From positions 7,378,001 to 7,442,000 of the forward strand of contig JBANSL010000004.1 in NCBI GenBank assembly GCA_037127255.1: 64,000 bases of DNA. The letters run 5' to 3'. The notes beneath the pieces were generated by a model that saw nothing but the letters and a program-made list of their open reading frames with translations, made no database searches and was not told where the DNA came from. Shown piece after piece: positions 34,939 to 46,813 of this stretch (the stretch's first letter is position 1; each line of letters begins with the position of its first letter). Made by a program: the position numbers and the translations under genes. Source of the stretch: Persicaria tinctoria (lineage: Eukaryota > Streptophyta > Magnoliopsida > Caryophyllales > Polygonaceae).

Positions 34939-35904
34939 TCAATACGACGGCCGCCCTCCGCCGTGAGACGTCCAACCGCCGTAAGCGTCGTGGCTAATCT
35001 GCCCTCCTCCATTCCCCAGCAAATTCTGTGGCATGCTGTACATCTGGATCCCCTGCGTCGGATCCGCCATCCCTCCGCTGCTCCCGTTTGCTAAATTGGG
35101 CGGTGGCGACGAGCCGCCAGGAGCTTGGCCTTGGCCACCGCCTGTGATGGCGGCGGCGTCGTCTTCGTTGTCCTCGAGTGGAAGCCTATCATAAGTGGCG
35201 TTGGCGAACGTGGCAGCGATCACCATGACGGGCCCGGCGGCCACGAGCGGGCCCACGACGGAGCCGCCGACGATCTGGCCCTGGCCGCCGGCCAGGTAGA
35301 TGGTCAATCCGGCGGAGCCAGGCGGGGCGGGTCCCGGGAGGAAGGCGCCGGTGAGGGAGAGGATCTCGAACCTGCCCGGGAGGGCCATGATGGCGGAGGA
35401 GGGCTGCGCGGTGGAGGGCTGGCGGAGCGTGACGTTGGTGACGGCGCCGCTGGCGCTGAGGACGCAGACGCCGCGCTGGCGTCGCCGCGCGAACTGCGCG
35501 ACGCAGTCGGCGACGTCAGCGCCGCCCGCCACCTCCATCACGTGGCTCCGGAGCGCGTTAGGACTATCCCGGGTGACGAATATCGGCGGCTTGGGCTTGT
35601 TCTTGGACCCCGGCGGGCGGCCACGAGGGCGGCGGTGGCCGGAGGAGGTGTTGGCCACCTCGATAGCTCCCTCCTTGGGGTCGTCGCTGTGGTCATCCCT
35701 GTCGTCATCACCGCCTCCTCCAAGGGCGGCCTCGACGTTCATGGATATCCCCAGATCTGGCTTCTTCAAGGAGGAGGACCCCGGCGAGGATTCGATGCCG
35801 GATTGGTGGTGGTTGTGGAGGTGGTGCTGCTGGTGGTGGTGGTGCTGGTGCTGGTGCTGGTGCAGACCTACCTGCTGCTGACTAGTCCACCATGGATTCG
35901 CCAT
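34939..35904 (-). CDS. AT-hook motif nuclear-localized protein, clade A (AHL)
   Basis: This intronless gene encodes 321 residues. AHL proteins bind AT-rich DNA in the nucleus and act as complexes repressing growth genes in light, hormone and flowering pathways. After a MANPWW start comes a His/Gln-rich stretch (about 15-34) and an acidic segment (66-78). A type-I AT-hook follows ([15 protein letters not shown], 91-105), then a PPC/DUF296 domain (about 108-246) with the clade-A GRFEIL motif (177-182), and a glycine-rich tail. A longer frame to 35919 would start at TTG, so I place the start at the ATG at 35904, which also gives the family's usual N-terminus. It resembles the AHL19/20/22-24 group; I cannot choose the ortholog. 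No broken residue is visible. Confidence 0.95.
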   Translation of the reverse strand: MANPWWTSQQQVGLHQHQHQHHHHQQHHLHNHHQSGIESSPGSSSLKKPDLGISMNVEAALGGGGDDDRDDHSDDPKEGAIEVANTSSGHRRPRGRPPGSKNKPKPPIFVTRDSPNALRSHVMEVAGGADVADCVAQFARRRQRGVCVLSASGAVTNVTLRQPSTAQPSSAIMALPGRFEILSLTGAFLPGPAPPGSAGLTIYLAGGQGQIVGGSVVGPLVAAGPVMVIAATFANATYDRLPLEDNEDDAAAITGGGQGQAPGGSSPPPNLANGSSGGMADPTQGIQMYSMPQNLLGNGGGQISHDAYGGWTSHGGGRPSY

Positions 35905-36300
35905 ATATGGTTTCTTCAATTCAAATTGGGGGAGGGTTTCCTAAATTTAATTAGGGTCAAACCTAGTACAAGTATGAAATCTAGGGTTTTGCTTCCCAAA
36001 GATAGTAAGGATTGAAGATATAGAAATAGATCAAAGGCTTGAATTTTAGGGTCGGGATCCGATGAAGCTGTAAAAACAACTCTATTTGCAGAACTCCATA
36101 CCGATTAGGAATTGAAATTGATAGATAGATCTCTCTTATCTTAGAGAGAGGTGTTTTGTTTAGGAGTTGGGATTGAAGTGGGGGAGGAGGAGAGAGAGGA
36201 ATTGCTAAGTATGGGGGGAATTTCCTTTGTGTGTGGGGGGTTTCTCTCTCTCTCTCTAAATTGTCTGCTGTCTAGTCAAGTTTCTCTCTCTCTAAATTAT
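35905..36300 (-). promoter_or_regulatory. AHL 5' UTR and proximal promoter with GA/CT repeats
   Basis: Upstream on the minus strand lie GA-rich tracts (36183-36200) and two CT/GA microsatellite runs (about 36242-36258 and 36281-36295). GA repeats are common in plant 5' UTRs and core promoters. The exact start site is not visible. Confidence 0.4.
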
Positions 36301-38014
36301 CAGACAGATGAAGGTGAAGACTGAGGAGAGAGAGGGTCTTAGAAATTAGGGTTGTGTGTTTGTGTTTGGGGTTAGGGCTTGTTTGGATGGATGCATTTGA
36401 ATTGAATGAATAAGGGAGGGGGGGTGCGTGAAAGTGCGTGCGCATAGGAGCGCGTGCGCATAGGAGCGCGTGCGCGTGGGGGGTGAGGAAGGTGGAGAGC
36501 ACGTCATTGTCTCCCTCCCCCATCCCCGACACCTCACCCAATCACTTGTTGTTTTCTTCATTTCAACACCCATCACCCCTCTTTGTTAGTAATGGTTACT
36601 CCCTACTGTTTACTATCCCTCCCCTTAAATACATTGTCTTTAACACTTGACTATCAATATTCAATACACAATAGTTGTTGTAAATTGTAATTCTTTAATT
36701 AATCATCTATCACATGTATTATGTGTATCATAAATAACAATTTCCCCATTAAAGAAAGATTAGGTTTAAATTTGGGTAAACTATTGCTTGCATATAATAA
36801 CATTTCGTCTTTATGACAAAATTGTTTTATGGAGTAGCAATTGAGTTATTGAAGACATTTATAATATATGTTGGTGTAGTGATTGTGGTGCTATACTTTA
36901 TTATAAGAGATTTAAAGTCAGATCAACCCTTTAAGTGAATCATACAATATTCAATCTAGATTTGGAACTGGTGATCCCATCGATTGAACTAGACTATGAG
37001 TAAAAAATTTAAATATTATTGAAGTGATACTATCATTTCATTAAATTATTTAATAGTGAATCGTGTTGATGCATATATATATTAATCAATTGTTTAATAA
37101 TTATGGACTTTAATACTAATAGGTTTAATATATTAATTTATAATTCATTTGGGACAAATAAAATAAAATTAAGCTATGTCGCTCTGTTAGGGGTCTCGAC
37201 ATTCCCTATGATTCAGGTTTCCAAGACCTCATCCGAAAGAATGCTATCAGGTAGGATCGTTCCATCCGAACCTTTACCTGTTCAAAAAAATAGCCGGGTC
37301 GGCGGTGGCTTTTCTAATCCTTACCCTGCTTCTGGAAAAAAATCATCAAACTCTTTCACTTACTCTATATCCGAAACTGATATTTTATGACCTAATATTA
37401 AAAGGGTAGGCTTTCGCGTATAAGCGAGTCAATATTTTTGAGAGAATTCGAACTTGAATTTCTTAACTCGTGATTGGTCAATTGTGACAGAACTTAAACA
37501 TTGAGGATTTGAATGACTAAATTTAATGGGTAAGGACCTATTAATTTGAGACAAAGGCAAAACGTTAGAGACTATACAGAAAATTACATTTGAGTAAAAT
37601 GTACCTAATTTTGAGCCAAAGAAATTGCAGTGATGACCAATAATATTCGGTATTAATCTCTTGGAAAGATTAAGAAGTAGTTTAGAATTTGGAAGAGGCA
37701 CCATCTTTTCATGGCCATGTAGATGCTAAATATAAGCAATGTCATCTTTTCATTTTCTATAGCTCCTATTTTAACAACTGCGTATACTACAACAGAACAT
37801 GTAGTTTTGAAGTCTCTCGATCTTGTCATAACTTTATTGGGCTTTGTATTGGCCCATTTTCCTTTTCCATAAGGGCCGGCCCTATTAAAAAAATCGGTCC
37901 AGGTTCAGGACAGCCCAAGAATTTTAGTTGCCATGTCTCCTGATAAATTGGTTTTCTCCAAGAAAAGTTGGAATATATAATCACCTATACTTTTTTTTTT
38001 CAAGGTGATATAAG
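36301..38014. other. Intergenic DNA upstream of AHL
   Basis: 36430-36480 has repeated GCGCATAGGAGCGCGTGC words. A 95-codon plus-strand frame at 37103-37390 is not recognisable. No gene is supported. Confidence 0.35.
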
Positions 38015-38313
38015 TGTTGTTTTTGAACTATAGAACTATATGAGGTTGACGAGTTTTGCATTTCATTCATTTTACGTTTTACATTGTTGAGTTAGTTGAG
38101 CTAGTTGTTTTGGGCCTTGTAACTGATTGTGGGTTTGGGCTCGTAGTTACTGGGCTTAGTTCCTTCATCATGTTAATATAAATAGGGAAGTGAGGCTCGG
38201 TTAGTGGTAAGAAATGAACATTCTCCATTTCCATTTTCTGTGAATCAAGAAACACTCCCATCGTCTTCAACCTTCCATCACCAGATTCGGTTGTGCGATC
38301 CTCGGGATCTTTA
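38015..38313 (+). repeat. 5' LTR of a copia element
   Basis: This 299-bp unit contains TATAAATAGGG near 38177 and is followed at once by TGGTATCAGAGC (38314-38325), the primer-binding site complementary to initiator tRNA-Met. A close copy lies at 49509-49805. Similarity between the copies starts at TTGTTT near 38018, which is why I put the LTR start at 38015 rather than at TGTTGAG (38085). Confidence 0.75.
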
Positions 38314-40250
38314 TGGTATCAGAGCTTAGGTGGTGATTCGAAGTTTGATGTCGCAGATGGAGAAGATAGCACAAGCCGTCGCGCAGCAAATCGCATAGGT
38401 CAACGGAGCTGCGCAGGGGGATCCTCTGATGCTTGCGAACTCCGATTCACTTGGAAATTCGCTCACCAACTTCCAATTTGATGGAAGTAACTTCATCGCT
38501 TGGAGCAAGCAAGTTCGGATGGCGCTCCTAGTAAAGATGAAATTGGGATTCGTTAATGGGACGATTTCGAAGCTAGGCGGGGAATCGGGAGATTCGTAGA
38601 GGTGGATCGGGTGCGATAGGATAGTAGGGTGATAGATCTTGAACTCTATTAACACTGATCTTGCAAATTCGTTTATATATGCGAATTTCGCAAGAGAACT
38701 CTAGGTGAAGATCATGGAAAGGTACAATCAAAGTAACGCGTCAGTGATTTTTCGGGTGAGGCAAGAAATGATGAGGCTTACACAGAGAGATCTGAGCGTT
38801 ACGACTTACTACATCAAACTCAAGAGATGCTGGGATGAGATTCAAAACTTGAATGGAGTTTCTTAGTGTACATGTGGCGCTATGGACATATGTGGATGCC
38901 GAATCCTCACGCGTTTTCTTGAGTTGGAGAATCAAGAACGTCTGATGCATTTCCTCGTGAATTTGAATGGGGAATTTGAGGCCATACGGAGTCAAATCTT
39001 GGCCATGGATCCTTTACCTCAAGCAAACAGAGCTTTCTATCTTATTGCTCAGGTGGAGACACAGAAGCAGATCACCAACAAGATTGTGGATGGAGCTGGA
39101 TTCTTTGTGAATTCGGTTAATCAGAAAGGGAGTTCATCAAATTCCACCAAGAAAGAGCACAAAGAGTACATGAAGTCGAAGTCAGGAGAGGAAAAGAAGT
39201 GCAGTCACTGTAATGTGAAAGGACATCCATCTGATCAATGTTTCGAGGTGATCGGGTATGTAGATTGGTACGAAGGAAACAGAAACAAGAGCGGAATGAA
39301 AATGGCAACAAATGTGGTGAATGATCAAGAAGGGTTGATGACGCCACTGGAGTATGAAGAGGGAGCCAATGTTGGAAAGATGAACAACATTGATCCAGAA
39401 TTGGTGCAAGTTGTGTGCCAAGAAATGTTGAAAGCATTCAAAGGAAAAGGAATAGTGAGTGCAAACTTTGCAGGATTCACAGGTAACTCCCTTACTTCTT
39501 TGAATTCGATTGAATTAAGCAAGGATGAGTGAATATTAGACATAGGGGCAACATATCACATGACTCCACATTTAGAATCGTTGATAGATGTGAGGAATTT
39601 GTGTTTCCCTATTCGTGTTAAGCTGCCCGATGGTTCAATTCAGAAAGTTAAAGTGGGTTCAGTTCAAATTAGGAATGATTTTGTAATTTGAGATCTCCTG
39701 CATTTGCCTCAGTTTAAGTTCAATTTGCTTTCAATAAGAAGGGTTATAGTGCAGAAAAAGGTCTTGCCTGTATTTGATGAGGATCGTTGTGAATTTCAGG
39801 ACCGAGTGAGTAAAGTTGTGCTTGCTATTGGAAGAGAGCTTGGAGGATTGTATACAATGAACACAAAGGAAGCTCAAGACGTTGCTGATAAGAAGAGTGA
39901 TGTTGCTTATGGTGTTAGAAATGATAAATGTTCTCTTTCAGTTTTCAGTGACAATAGTTTATTGCATAACAGACTTGGGAAGTTTGTAATAATGTAGATA
40001 ATCCAGACAGCTATATGTGTGATGCTTGTTCTGTAGCCAAGTTTCATAAACTTCCATTTCAGAAGAGTTATAATATATAGAGGTGAACGTTTGTTTGATA
40101 TCATTCATGTTAATCTTTGGGGACCGTATGGGGTGGCAAATGTGAATGGGGAACACTGTTTTTACACAATAGTGGATGGCATGAGCAGGGCTACCTGGGC
40201 ATACCTTATGCATGACAAAACACATGTGATAGGTGTTTTGAGAAGGTTTA

Positions 40251-41094
40251 TGTTGTAGGAGGAAATCGAGTTCAAAATATAACAAAAATAGACCAAACCA
40301 GATTCGTGCCCACGTAAATGATTACAAGACTCCCTCCCGATGTAGCAACAAGAAGTCAGGATCGATCCTCAAGGAAGCGAGTCAGCGGATCTTAGGCAGA
40401 AGAAGAATCTCACGGACAGAAATCGACTTCAGGTTGCTCGACCTCGACTAAGGGTAGTCGATAGGGGCCATGCAAATCGAATTCGAGCTCGAGTAACCAA
40501 CTCGATGTCGAGGAAGCTGGTCGTAGTCGAGTATGGCTGGTCGACTTCGAGTTCCTACAGAGACACAATCGGAAGCGATCTTTGCTCGATCGAAGATCAG
40601 TGGTCGACGTCGACCAAGGGGTGGTCGAAATCGGGAGAACAGAAACTTAAACGAATGCAAATTTCAAATTTAAACTATGTATGAAAAAGAACTTCCAAGA
40701 TCGGGGTTTGCAACAACGATAACCAAACATGCATAAAGCAAGATAAAGAAAAATAATCATGCAAATCGCATCGAAGGATCAAGCTTTCGCCTTTTCCAAC
40801 AATTAGACAACTCTTTCAAGAAACTATAATTGAATTTACCGATTTTATGTTTATAACCCAAGTTGTTAGCATGGGTCTCTATTGAATAGGTAATAAACAC
40901 GTAAAAAGTAGTAGATGATCAAAACATAATAAAGGTCGGATCTTTAAACAGAAACTAGTGTAGACTCTATAATTTGGCAAATAAGCATAAACTACATAGA
41001 TTTTGTACTATTCTAACCCAAATGCATGAAATACATACAGAAATCGATATAAAAGCAAATATAAAACATGGCACAAAACATGGACATGAAATCA
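40251..41094 (-). repeat. 3' LTR with a 1.1-kb internal deletion
   Basis: It matches 44681-45388 and then about 46508-46653 of the 5' LTR; the intervening 1.1 kb is missing. The junction lies at GGATCTTTAAACAGAAAC, where TTTA and TTAAA offer short shared bases. Confidence 0.88.
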
Positions 41095-42968
41095 CCCCAT
41101 ACTTAAGCTTGAATTGCTTGTCCCCAAGCAATAACTTGGATGGTCATTCAGGGGAAGAATTCAAAACTCTCAACATTAAAGATTCATTCTTATATATCCC
41201 TGCAATCAATTACCATCATCGAAAAGGTACTTGTGTCACAATCCATGCATGTGCAATAAAAGCAACATCTACTCATAAAAGAAGGGTTGTGCAAAAAAAA
41301 ATTCATGTGACAAAGCAACAATAATCAAGATGACTTTAATTAAGCTCAATAAAGAGTAAATTGGCGAAAGGCTAAAGGTGGGCAATTTTTGGCAATGTGG
41401 TGCTAATAATCCGGGGAAATGGAGTATTTCCAAAGTTTCTTTACCACATTCCTTCTTGATACGAATCATCACCTTTCATAATGCTTTTTTTTTTAGTCTA
41501 TATTATGCTTTTACCCCTCTAACCTCAGCACTGTCTTCTTGCGAGTCGCAAACATGGGTGTCATGAATGGCCCCGGATACTTAGTGCTTTGGACTCCTCA
41601 CTTGTGTGTCCTATCTCACTGAACTATTATCTCAGTAAGCATGGTCGATATACCTTTATCTCCTGAGGTGACCGGATTTTTTCTCCCTCATTAAATTTTC
41701 CATATATTTTTTTCAATTTCCTGCCAAACTCCAATAATGTTAACAATAACACAAACACCATATAATATCTCCATAATGTAACATCATTCTCAATATAATC
41801 CCCGGATAGGAAATAAGCTAAAGAATGGCAATATTTAGATCATGTGAAGCAATATATAAAATAAGGCATAATATGGCCTTTGTGTAATGCATAAGCATAT
41901 GTAAGGCTAAGGAATGTAAACATATGAGCATTTATATGGAAAATATAAAGTCTTCTATCCTCTTATCATGCAACATGTCAAAAGCAATATCAAATTTTAC
42001 CTCTTTTCATGGTTTTCAAGAAATATTGCACTTCATTGTGACTTCCCTTTACTAGACAATTTCATGCTATATCTCTAATGAATCCAATTTTACATCGTCG
42101 AGTTCAATATAACTTCCATGACACTAATTCTTTGAACAATTTACAAGCATTGGAAGATGTCTCATAGAACTTTGAGTTTAGCAATTATGCACAAAAAATT
42201 AAAAATTTACTCAAAATTCACCATGTTAAACCACAAGCAAGAATAAAACATAAAATAATGATAATGTGCTCATCCCCCACCCCATACTTAAAATATACAG
42301 TGTCCCCACTGTACAAAATCAATATAAAACAAGGGTAAAGGAAGGAACTCACCGAATAACGCGTCGAGTAGGCAAAATAGGAGCTGTCGAGGAAACTGTG
42401 TTGGTCGACGTCGAGGACCATGGTCGACGTCGAGGAAACTGTCAGCGTCGAGGAAACTGTCAGCGTCGAGTGGAAGTCTGAAGTCGAGGAGGCTCATGGC
42501 TTGGTCGACGTCGAGTTGGCCTACTCGATGTCGAGTAATTCTGGGCTGCTCCTCTTGGTCGATTTTGATTAGCCTAGTCGATTTCGACCAACTTTCATGG
42601 ACTTCTTTTTCCACTCGTTGCGATCTTTTTATGCTTCTCGACCTAAATTTGTTAGTTTTCACACAGACAAGACCTTCCACGTGAATTATTCAAAACCAAA
42701 AACAAAAACAAACAAAACCAAAAGCAAAAGTTTCAAAGTCCCAAAATTCAAAAGTTTTATGTACATGCTCTAGATTTTATAGTCGCTAGGCCGACTTCTC
42801 CGTTTGTGCTTAATGAACGTCAATGTGGGCCCCCCTTGTGCTTGACCCTTCTCCCGGATCATCTAGGTCCTGATGATAGTATGCAAGCTCAGCTGATAAG
42901 TTGTTGGTTGCGTAGTCTCCCTTTCCTTCCTTCTTCTTCTTTCCAGCTCTCATCCTTTGCAGATTCGC
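41095..42968 (-). other. Athila-type element 3' non-coding region
   Basis: Non-coding DNA lies between the protease remnant and the 3' LTR. A second CCCCATACTT word (polypurine-like on the minus strand) occurs near 42282. TCGANNTCGA words cluster at 42400-42600. Confidence 0.5.
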
Positions 42969-43748
42969 TCACCACGGGGCCTTACCTCCCCTTAAATTTT
43001 TATTAAATTTATTAATGGACAGAGGAGGGGTTGAAATCATACCTGGACTTACCTTTTCGGGCCCAAAACAGAAATCTTCGGGCTTAGGGTTGGTCGACGT
43101 CGAGTAGGTGTGGTCGACGTTGAGTACAGGGACCCCATACTTAGGCTCTTGGCAAGTTGGGTCCTCAGCAGAGGGAGTCAACCTCAAGTAGGTTTGGTCG
43201 ACGTCGAGTTGTTTGGTCGACATCGAGGAACCTTGGTCGATGTCGAGCTGTTGTTTGGGGCCTTCCTCCGTTGTTGTTTGCTCGCCCTCGTGGTTGCTGA
43301 TGCTCTTCATCTTCAACCATGGAACTTCCTTTTTTGCAGGGCCAAAAGAGAAATCTAAGATCTCGTCGCCTATCGTGAAGGTGAGCAATCACTGCTTTAT
43401 GCTGATTTTAGCATCCGCAGTAGCTAGGAATGGTCTACCAAGAATAATAGGGCTAGTAGTATCTTCAGCACAATCTATAATAAGGAAATCAATGGGGACA
43501 TAGAACTTACCAACATGGACAGGGACATTATCAACCATACCTGTAGGGATGACCACTGTATTGTTCGCCATGTATTGTTTGGCATCCACAAACTCTGTAG
43601 ATCCTATTTTTACCTTTTGCCAGATCGATAAGGGAATGATGCTCACACTTGCTCCTAAATCACATAAGGCATCATAGTTAAATTTTCCAAATCCCACAGT
43701 AATGGAAAACTTACGAGGGTCAGGTCTTTTCTCAGGGAAGTCCATCAT
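42969..43748 (-). pseudogene. Athila-type aspartic protease with a premature stop
   Basis: Reading from 43748, a retropepsin-like domain shows DLGASVSIIPLSIW (the catalytic D-S-G position reads D-L-G) and a flap-side ILGRPFLATADA motif. TGA at 43389-43391 interrupts the frame, which then continues as LLTFTIGDEILDF to 42969. Downstream of the stop the sequence contains repeated LDVDQ-type peptides encoded by the TCGACGTCGACCA motif. Confidence 0.8.
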
Positions 43749-43766
43749 TTTGCATTCACTGGCGAT

Positions 43767-44660
43767 TTATGAGATAGATCGCTTGTTGCTAAGGATTTCC
43801 TTGAGGAACTTGACATATGCAGGCATCTCTTGAGGAGCTTCTGTAAAAGAAATTGCAACATTTAGTTCTTGAAGCATCTTAACATAGCGTTTGAACCTAC
43901 CTGCAGTGGGATCTTTCAGCGCCTTGGAAGGGAAAGACAGCGTCTTCTTCTGTTTCGGAGCCAGAACAGATGTCGGAGGTGTGGCAGAGTTGTCGATGTC
44001 GATTGGAGTCTCCTCGACTTCGACTAGGTCTTCCTCGACATCGACCACTGTACTCGACTTCGAGTTTGAGTGTTGTGCAGAAGCTTCCTCGTCGGCGTGG
44101 AGTTGGTCGACTTCGGGTGCCTTTACTCGATGTCGAGTAGTCTGGTCGACTTCGACTTGGCTCTGCTCGACGTCGAGTTGTTTCTCAGCTTTGTCTTGCT
44201 GCTTTCCGACCTCTGGCTCGCGTAGTTGGTGCCCGCTCCAGAGCTTTACAGCCGCGACGTGTCCAGTCTTCACCTTGTGATTTGGTTCTGTCTGCCTATG
44301 GAGTTTCCTGGTCTCTTTCCGGATGTCCTGGAGCTCTGTATGGTGGGGAATTCCTAGGGCCACCTTGGTTCCACTGTGGTTCATGGAATCTTTGGTCCCC
44401 CATATAGCGGTTGGGACCCCCTGCGTAAGCTACCTCTTCGTGAGTTTCTGCCATCCTGACTTGCTCCGTGTGTGGGAACTAAGTAGTGGTGTGCCGCTGT
44501 GAGCCACATTCAATGCAGGACTGGTTGACAGAAAGATACTTGACTTGCTTGAGGAGCTTGCGATTCTGATCTCTGTAGTACTGCTCCTTGACATCTGGAT
44601 CAATCTCCTTAGAAGGCTCATAGAGGGGCATGGATAGGGCTGGCCTTGCATATGCATTCT
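43767..44660 (-). pseudogene. Athila-type gag, frameshifted
   Basis: From about 44650 downward one frame reads KEIDPDVKEQYYRDQNRKLL, then a zinc-knuckle-like CIECGSQRH near 44510, with a stop soon after. The next frame (44384-43767) carries LDVEQ/VEVDQ repeats and ends with the Athila gag motif RFKRYVKMLQELNV and PAYVKFLKEILSNKR. The two frames differ by one frameshift. Confidence 0.8.
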
Positions 44661-44680
44661 CACCGACAACGGCACCAATC

Positions 44681-46653
44681 TGTTGTAGGAGGAAATCGAG
44701 TTCAAAATATAATAAAATAGATCAAACCAAATTCGTGCCCACGCAAATGATTACAAGACTCCCTCCCGATGTAGCAACAGGAAGTCAGGATCGATCCTCG
44801 AGGAAGCGAGTCAGCGGAAGAATCTCACGGAAATTGACTTCAGGGTGCTCGACCTCGACTAAGGGTAGTCGACAGGGGCCAGGCAAATCGAATTCGAGCA
44901 AGTAGAAGACTCTGAGGTTTCGGTCGATCTCGAGTAACCAACTCGATGTCGAGGAAGCTGGTCGTAGTCGAGTATGGCTGATCGACTTCGAGTTCTTGCA
45001 GAGACACAACCGACATCGATCTTTGCTCGATCGAAGATGAGTGGTCGACGTCGACCAAAGGGTGGTCGAAATCGAGGAGAACAGAAACTTAAACGAATGC
45101 AAATTTCGAATTTAAACTATGTATGAAAAAGAACTTCCAAGATCGGGGTTTGCAACAACGATAACCAAACATGCATAAGGCAAGATAAAGAAGAATAATC
45201 ATGCAAATCACATCGAAGGATCAAGCTTTCTCTTTTTCCAATAATTAGACAACTCTTTCAAGAAACCCTAATTGTATCTACCGATTTTATGTTTATAACC
45301 CAAGTTGTTAGCATGGGTCTCTATTGAATAGGTAATAAACACGTAAAAGGTAGTAGATGATCAAAACATAATAAAGGTCGGATCTTTACCTCAAACAAGC
45401 AGGGCTATCGTCGGGCTCGCCCCGACCCTAGAAGTGGGTGAACTACTCGCGCTTCATCATAATGAAAGACATCAATAATAAAAGGAAATAAACTTGCATT
45501 AATAAAACTAAATAGAGCTTAAAACCAAAGAAAGCCAATTCCGCTCTCGGTTCACAAACTCCTCTTGGCCTCCACTCTCTCTCTCTCCTTCTCTAGACTT
45601 GAATGTATGATTGAATCAATAAAAACCAGCCCTATAGACTCTATTTATAGGCTTCCCATCATTGCTAATCAAGGAAGGAAATTCTATCTATATCTCTATC
45701 TAACATAGAAGATATAATTCTACTTAGGAAATAAATAAATCTAAATAAGTAAAACTAGATAAATCCTAAGGTAATTAAATGTTCAACCCTTAGCATAGAT
45801 AAAAAGATAAAAATATCTAAATCTTCATGTGTTGGAAATCTTCTCTCAGAAATATCTCCATCGGATTCGGGATAGAACCTTAACAAGATTCGGACTAGCT
45901 CGAAGTCGGGTACTGGGGTCAACTCGATATCGAGCAGGCTTACTCGATATCGACCAGCATTTTCCCGTCTTCACTTGAGCAACTCAATTCCGGCCTCCAG
46001 GGATGAAAATCGACCAAATGTTTGCTCGATATCGACTTGTGTTGGTCGATATCGACTTGAATCTTCTTGCTCAGCTTCCTTGGTTGATTCTGGGATCTCT
46101 GCTCGATTTTCAGGCTTGGTCGACTTCGACCAAAGTTGATCGACGTCGAGTAAGGTTTGCTCGAATCTTGGCTTGTTCTTTCTTTCTCGAGTAGCATCTT
46201 CTCGCCGGAATCTAGTTGAGTTTCTGGTTTGGTCGACTTCTACCAATTTGGCCGACGTCGAGTAAACGTGTCAGCTCTCAGCATTTTGCTCCGTTCTTGA
46301 AACACACTTTTCCGAGTCCTCGTTCGTCGGATTGACGCATATGAGTATGCGTTGGAAAGATATTTTCGAGGGCTACAACTCTCATGAAGACATCAAAACT
46401 TGATTCGGAATGATGAATGGCGAAAAGTGGATTTTCTTCAGTTGCACCATCTTTAGCTTCTTCATGACTTTCCTTTAAGCTCCAAAGTGCGTCCGATTTC
46501 TGTGAAATTAAACAGAAACTAGTGTAGACTCCATAATTTGGCAAATAAGGATAAACTACATAGATTTTGTACTATTCTAACCCAAATGCATGAAATGCAT
46601 ACAGAAATCGATATAAAAGCCAATATAAAACATGGCACAAAACATGGAAATCA
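44681..46653 (-). repeat. 5' LTR of the Athila-derived element
   Basis: The 1973-bp LTR contains a block at about 46338-46395 (GCGTTGGAAAG, GGGCTACAACTCTCATG) shared with the solo LTR at 12442-13890. TCGANNTCGA words cluster at 44850-45080 and 45920-46250. Confidence 0.88.
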
Positions 46654-46813
46654 GTTTATTGCCATGACCATAAATCAATTTGGGAAGGCTCCCAATGTAG
46701 TAAGATCAGATAATGACACTAAGATATGTAATGATGAGTGCAAGAAGATGTTTGCTGACATAGGAATAACTTCTGACAAGTTATTGTGCTCCTTAAGAAT
46801 CACAAAAGGGAAA

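Larger units (their letters stand above)
40251..46653 (-). mobile_element. Athila-derived gypsy element, gag and protease only
   Basis: This 6.4-kb element lies on the minus strand with target duplication GTTTA. The 5' LTR (44681-46653) is followed inward by TTGGTGCCGTTGTC, the Athila-type PBS resembling tRNA-Asp. The 3' LTR (40251-41094) is preceded by a polypurine tract AAGTATGGGG. Between them are gag and aspartic protease remnants but no reverse transcriptase, RNase H or integrase, so it must have moved with enzymes from another element. The whole element is filled with TCGANNTCGA words. Confidence 0.9.
38314..46813 (+). pseudogene. Copia gag-pol remnant, split by an Athila-type insertion
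   Basis: The PBS (38314-38325) leads into a copia gag. The frame at 38882-39532 has a CCHC knuckle CSHCNVKGHPSDQC (near 39200). A protease motif follows with DIGATYHMT (near 39540), where the usual D-S-G reads D-I-G, and an in-frame stop at about 39690. A GAG-pre-integrase region and the integrase start (IHVNLWGPYGVANVNGE near 40105) run to 40250, where the Athila-type element enters. The integrase resumes at 46659 with AMTINQFGKAPNVVRSDND and ends near 46813. RT and RNase H are absent. Insertion target GTTTA is duplicated at 40246-40250 and 46654-46658. Confidence 0.85.

Noticed and set aside
35905..35919. Longer N-terminus of the AHL protein from 35919
   Set aside because: The codon at 35919 is TTG, and the ATG at 35904 gives the family's normal MANPWW start.
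35125..36015. A 296-codon plus-strand open frame opposite the AHL gene (also 35300-35881)
   Set aside because: It is the shadow of a GC-rich, well-conserved minus-strand gene; the low-complexity Gly/Val/Ala translation has no domain.
37103..37390. A 95-codon frame as a small gene
   Set aside because: No family resemblance, signal peptide, promoter or conserved motif could be seen.
38085..38313. LTR start at TGTTGAG (38085)
   Set aside because: Similarity with the copy at 49509-49805 extends about 70 bp further left, so the LTR must start earlier.
40251..46653. Tandem satellite for the TCGANNTCGA words
   Set aside because: Spacing is irregular and the words are scattered over coding and LTR sequence, so there is no satellite period.
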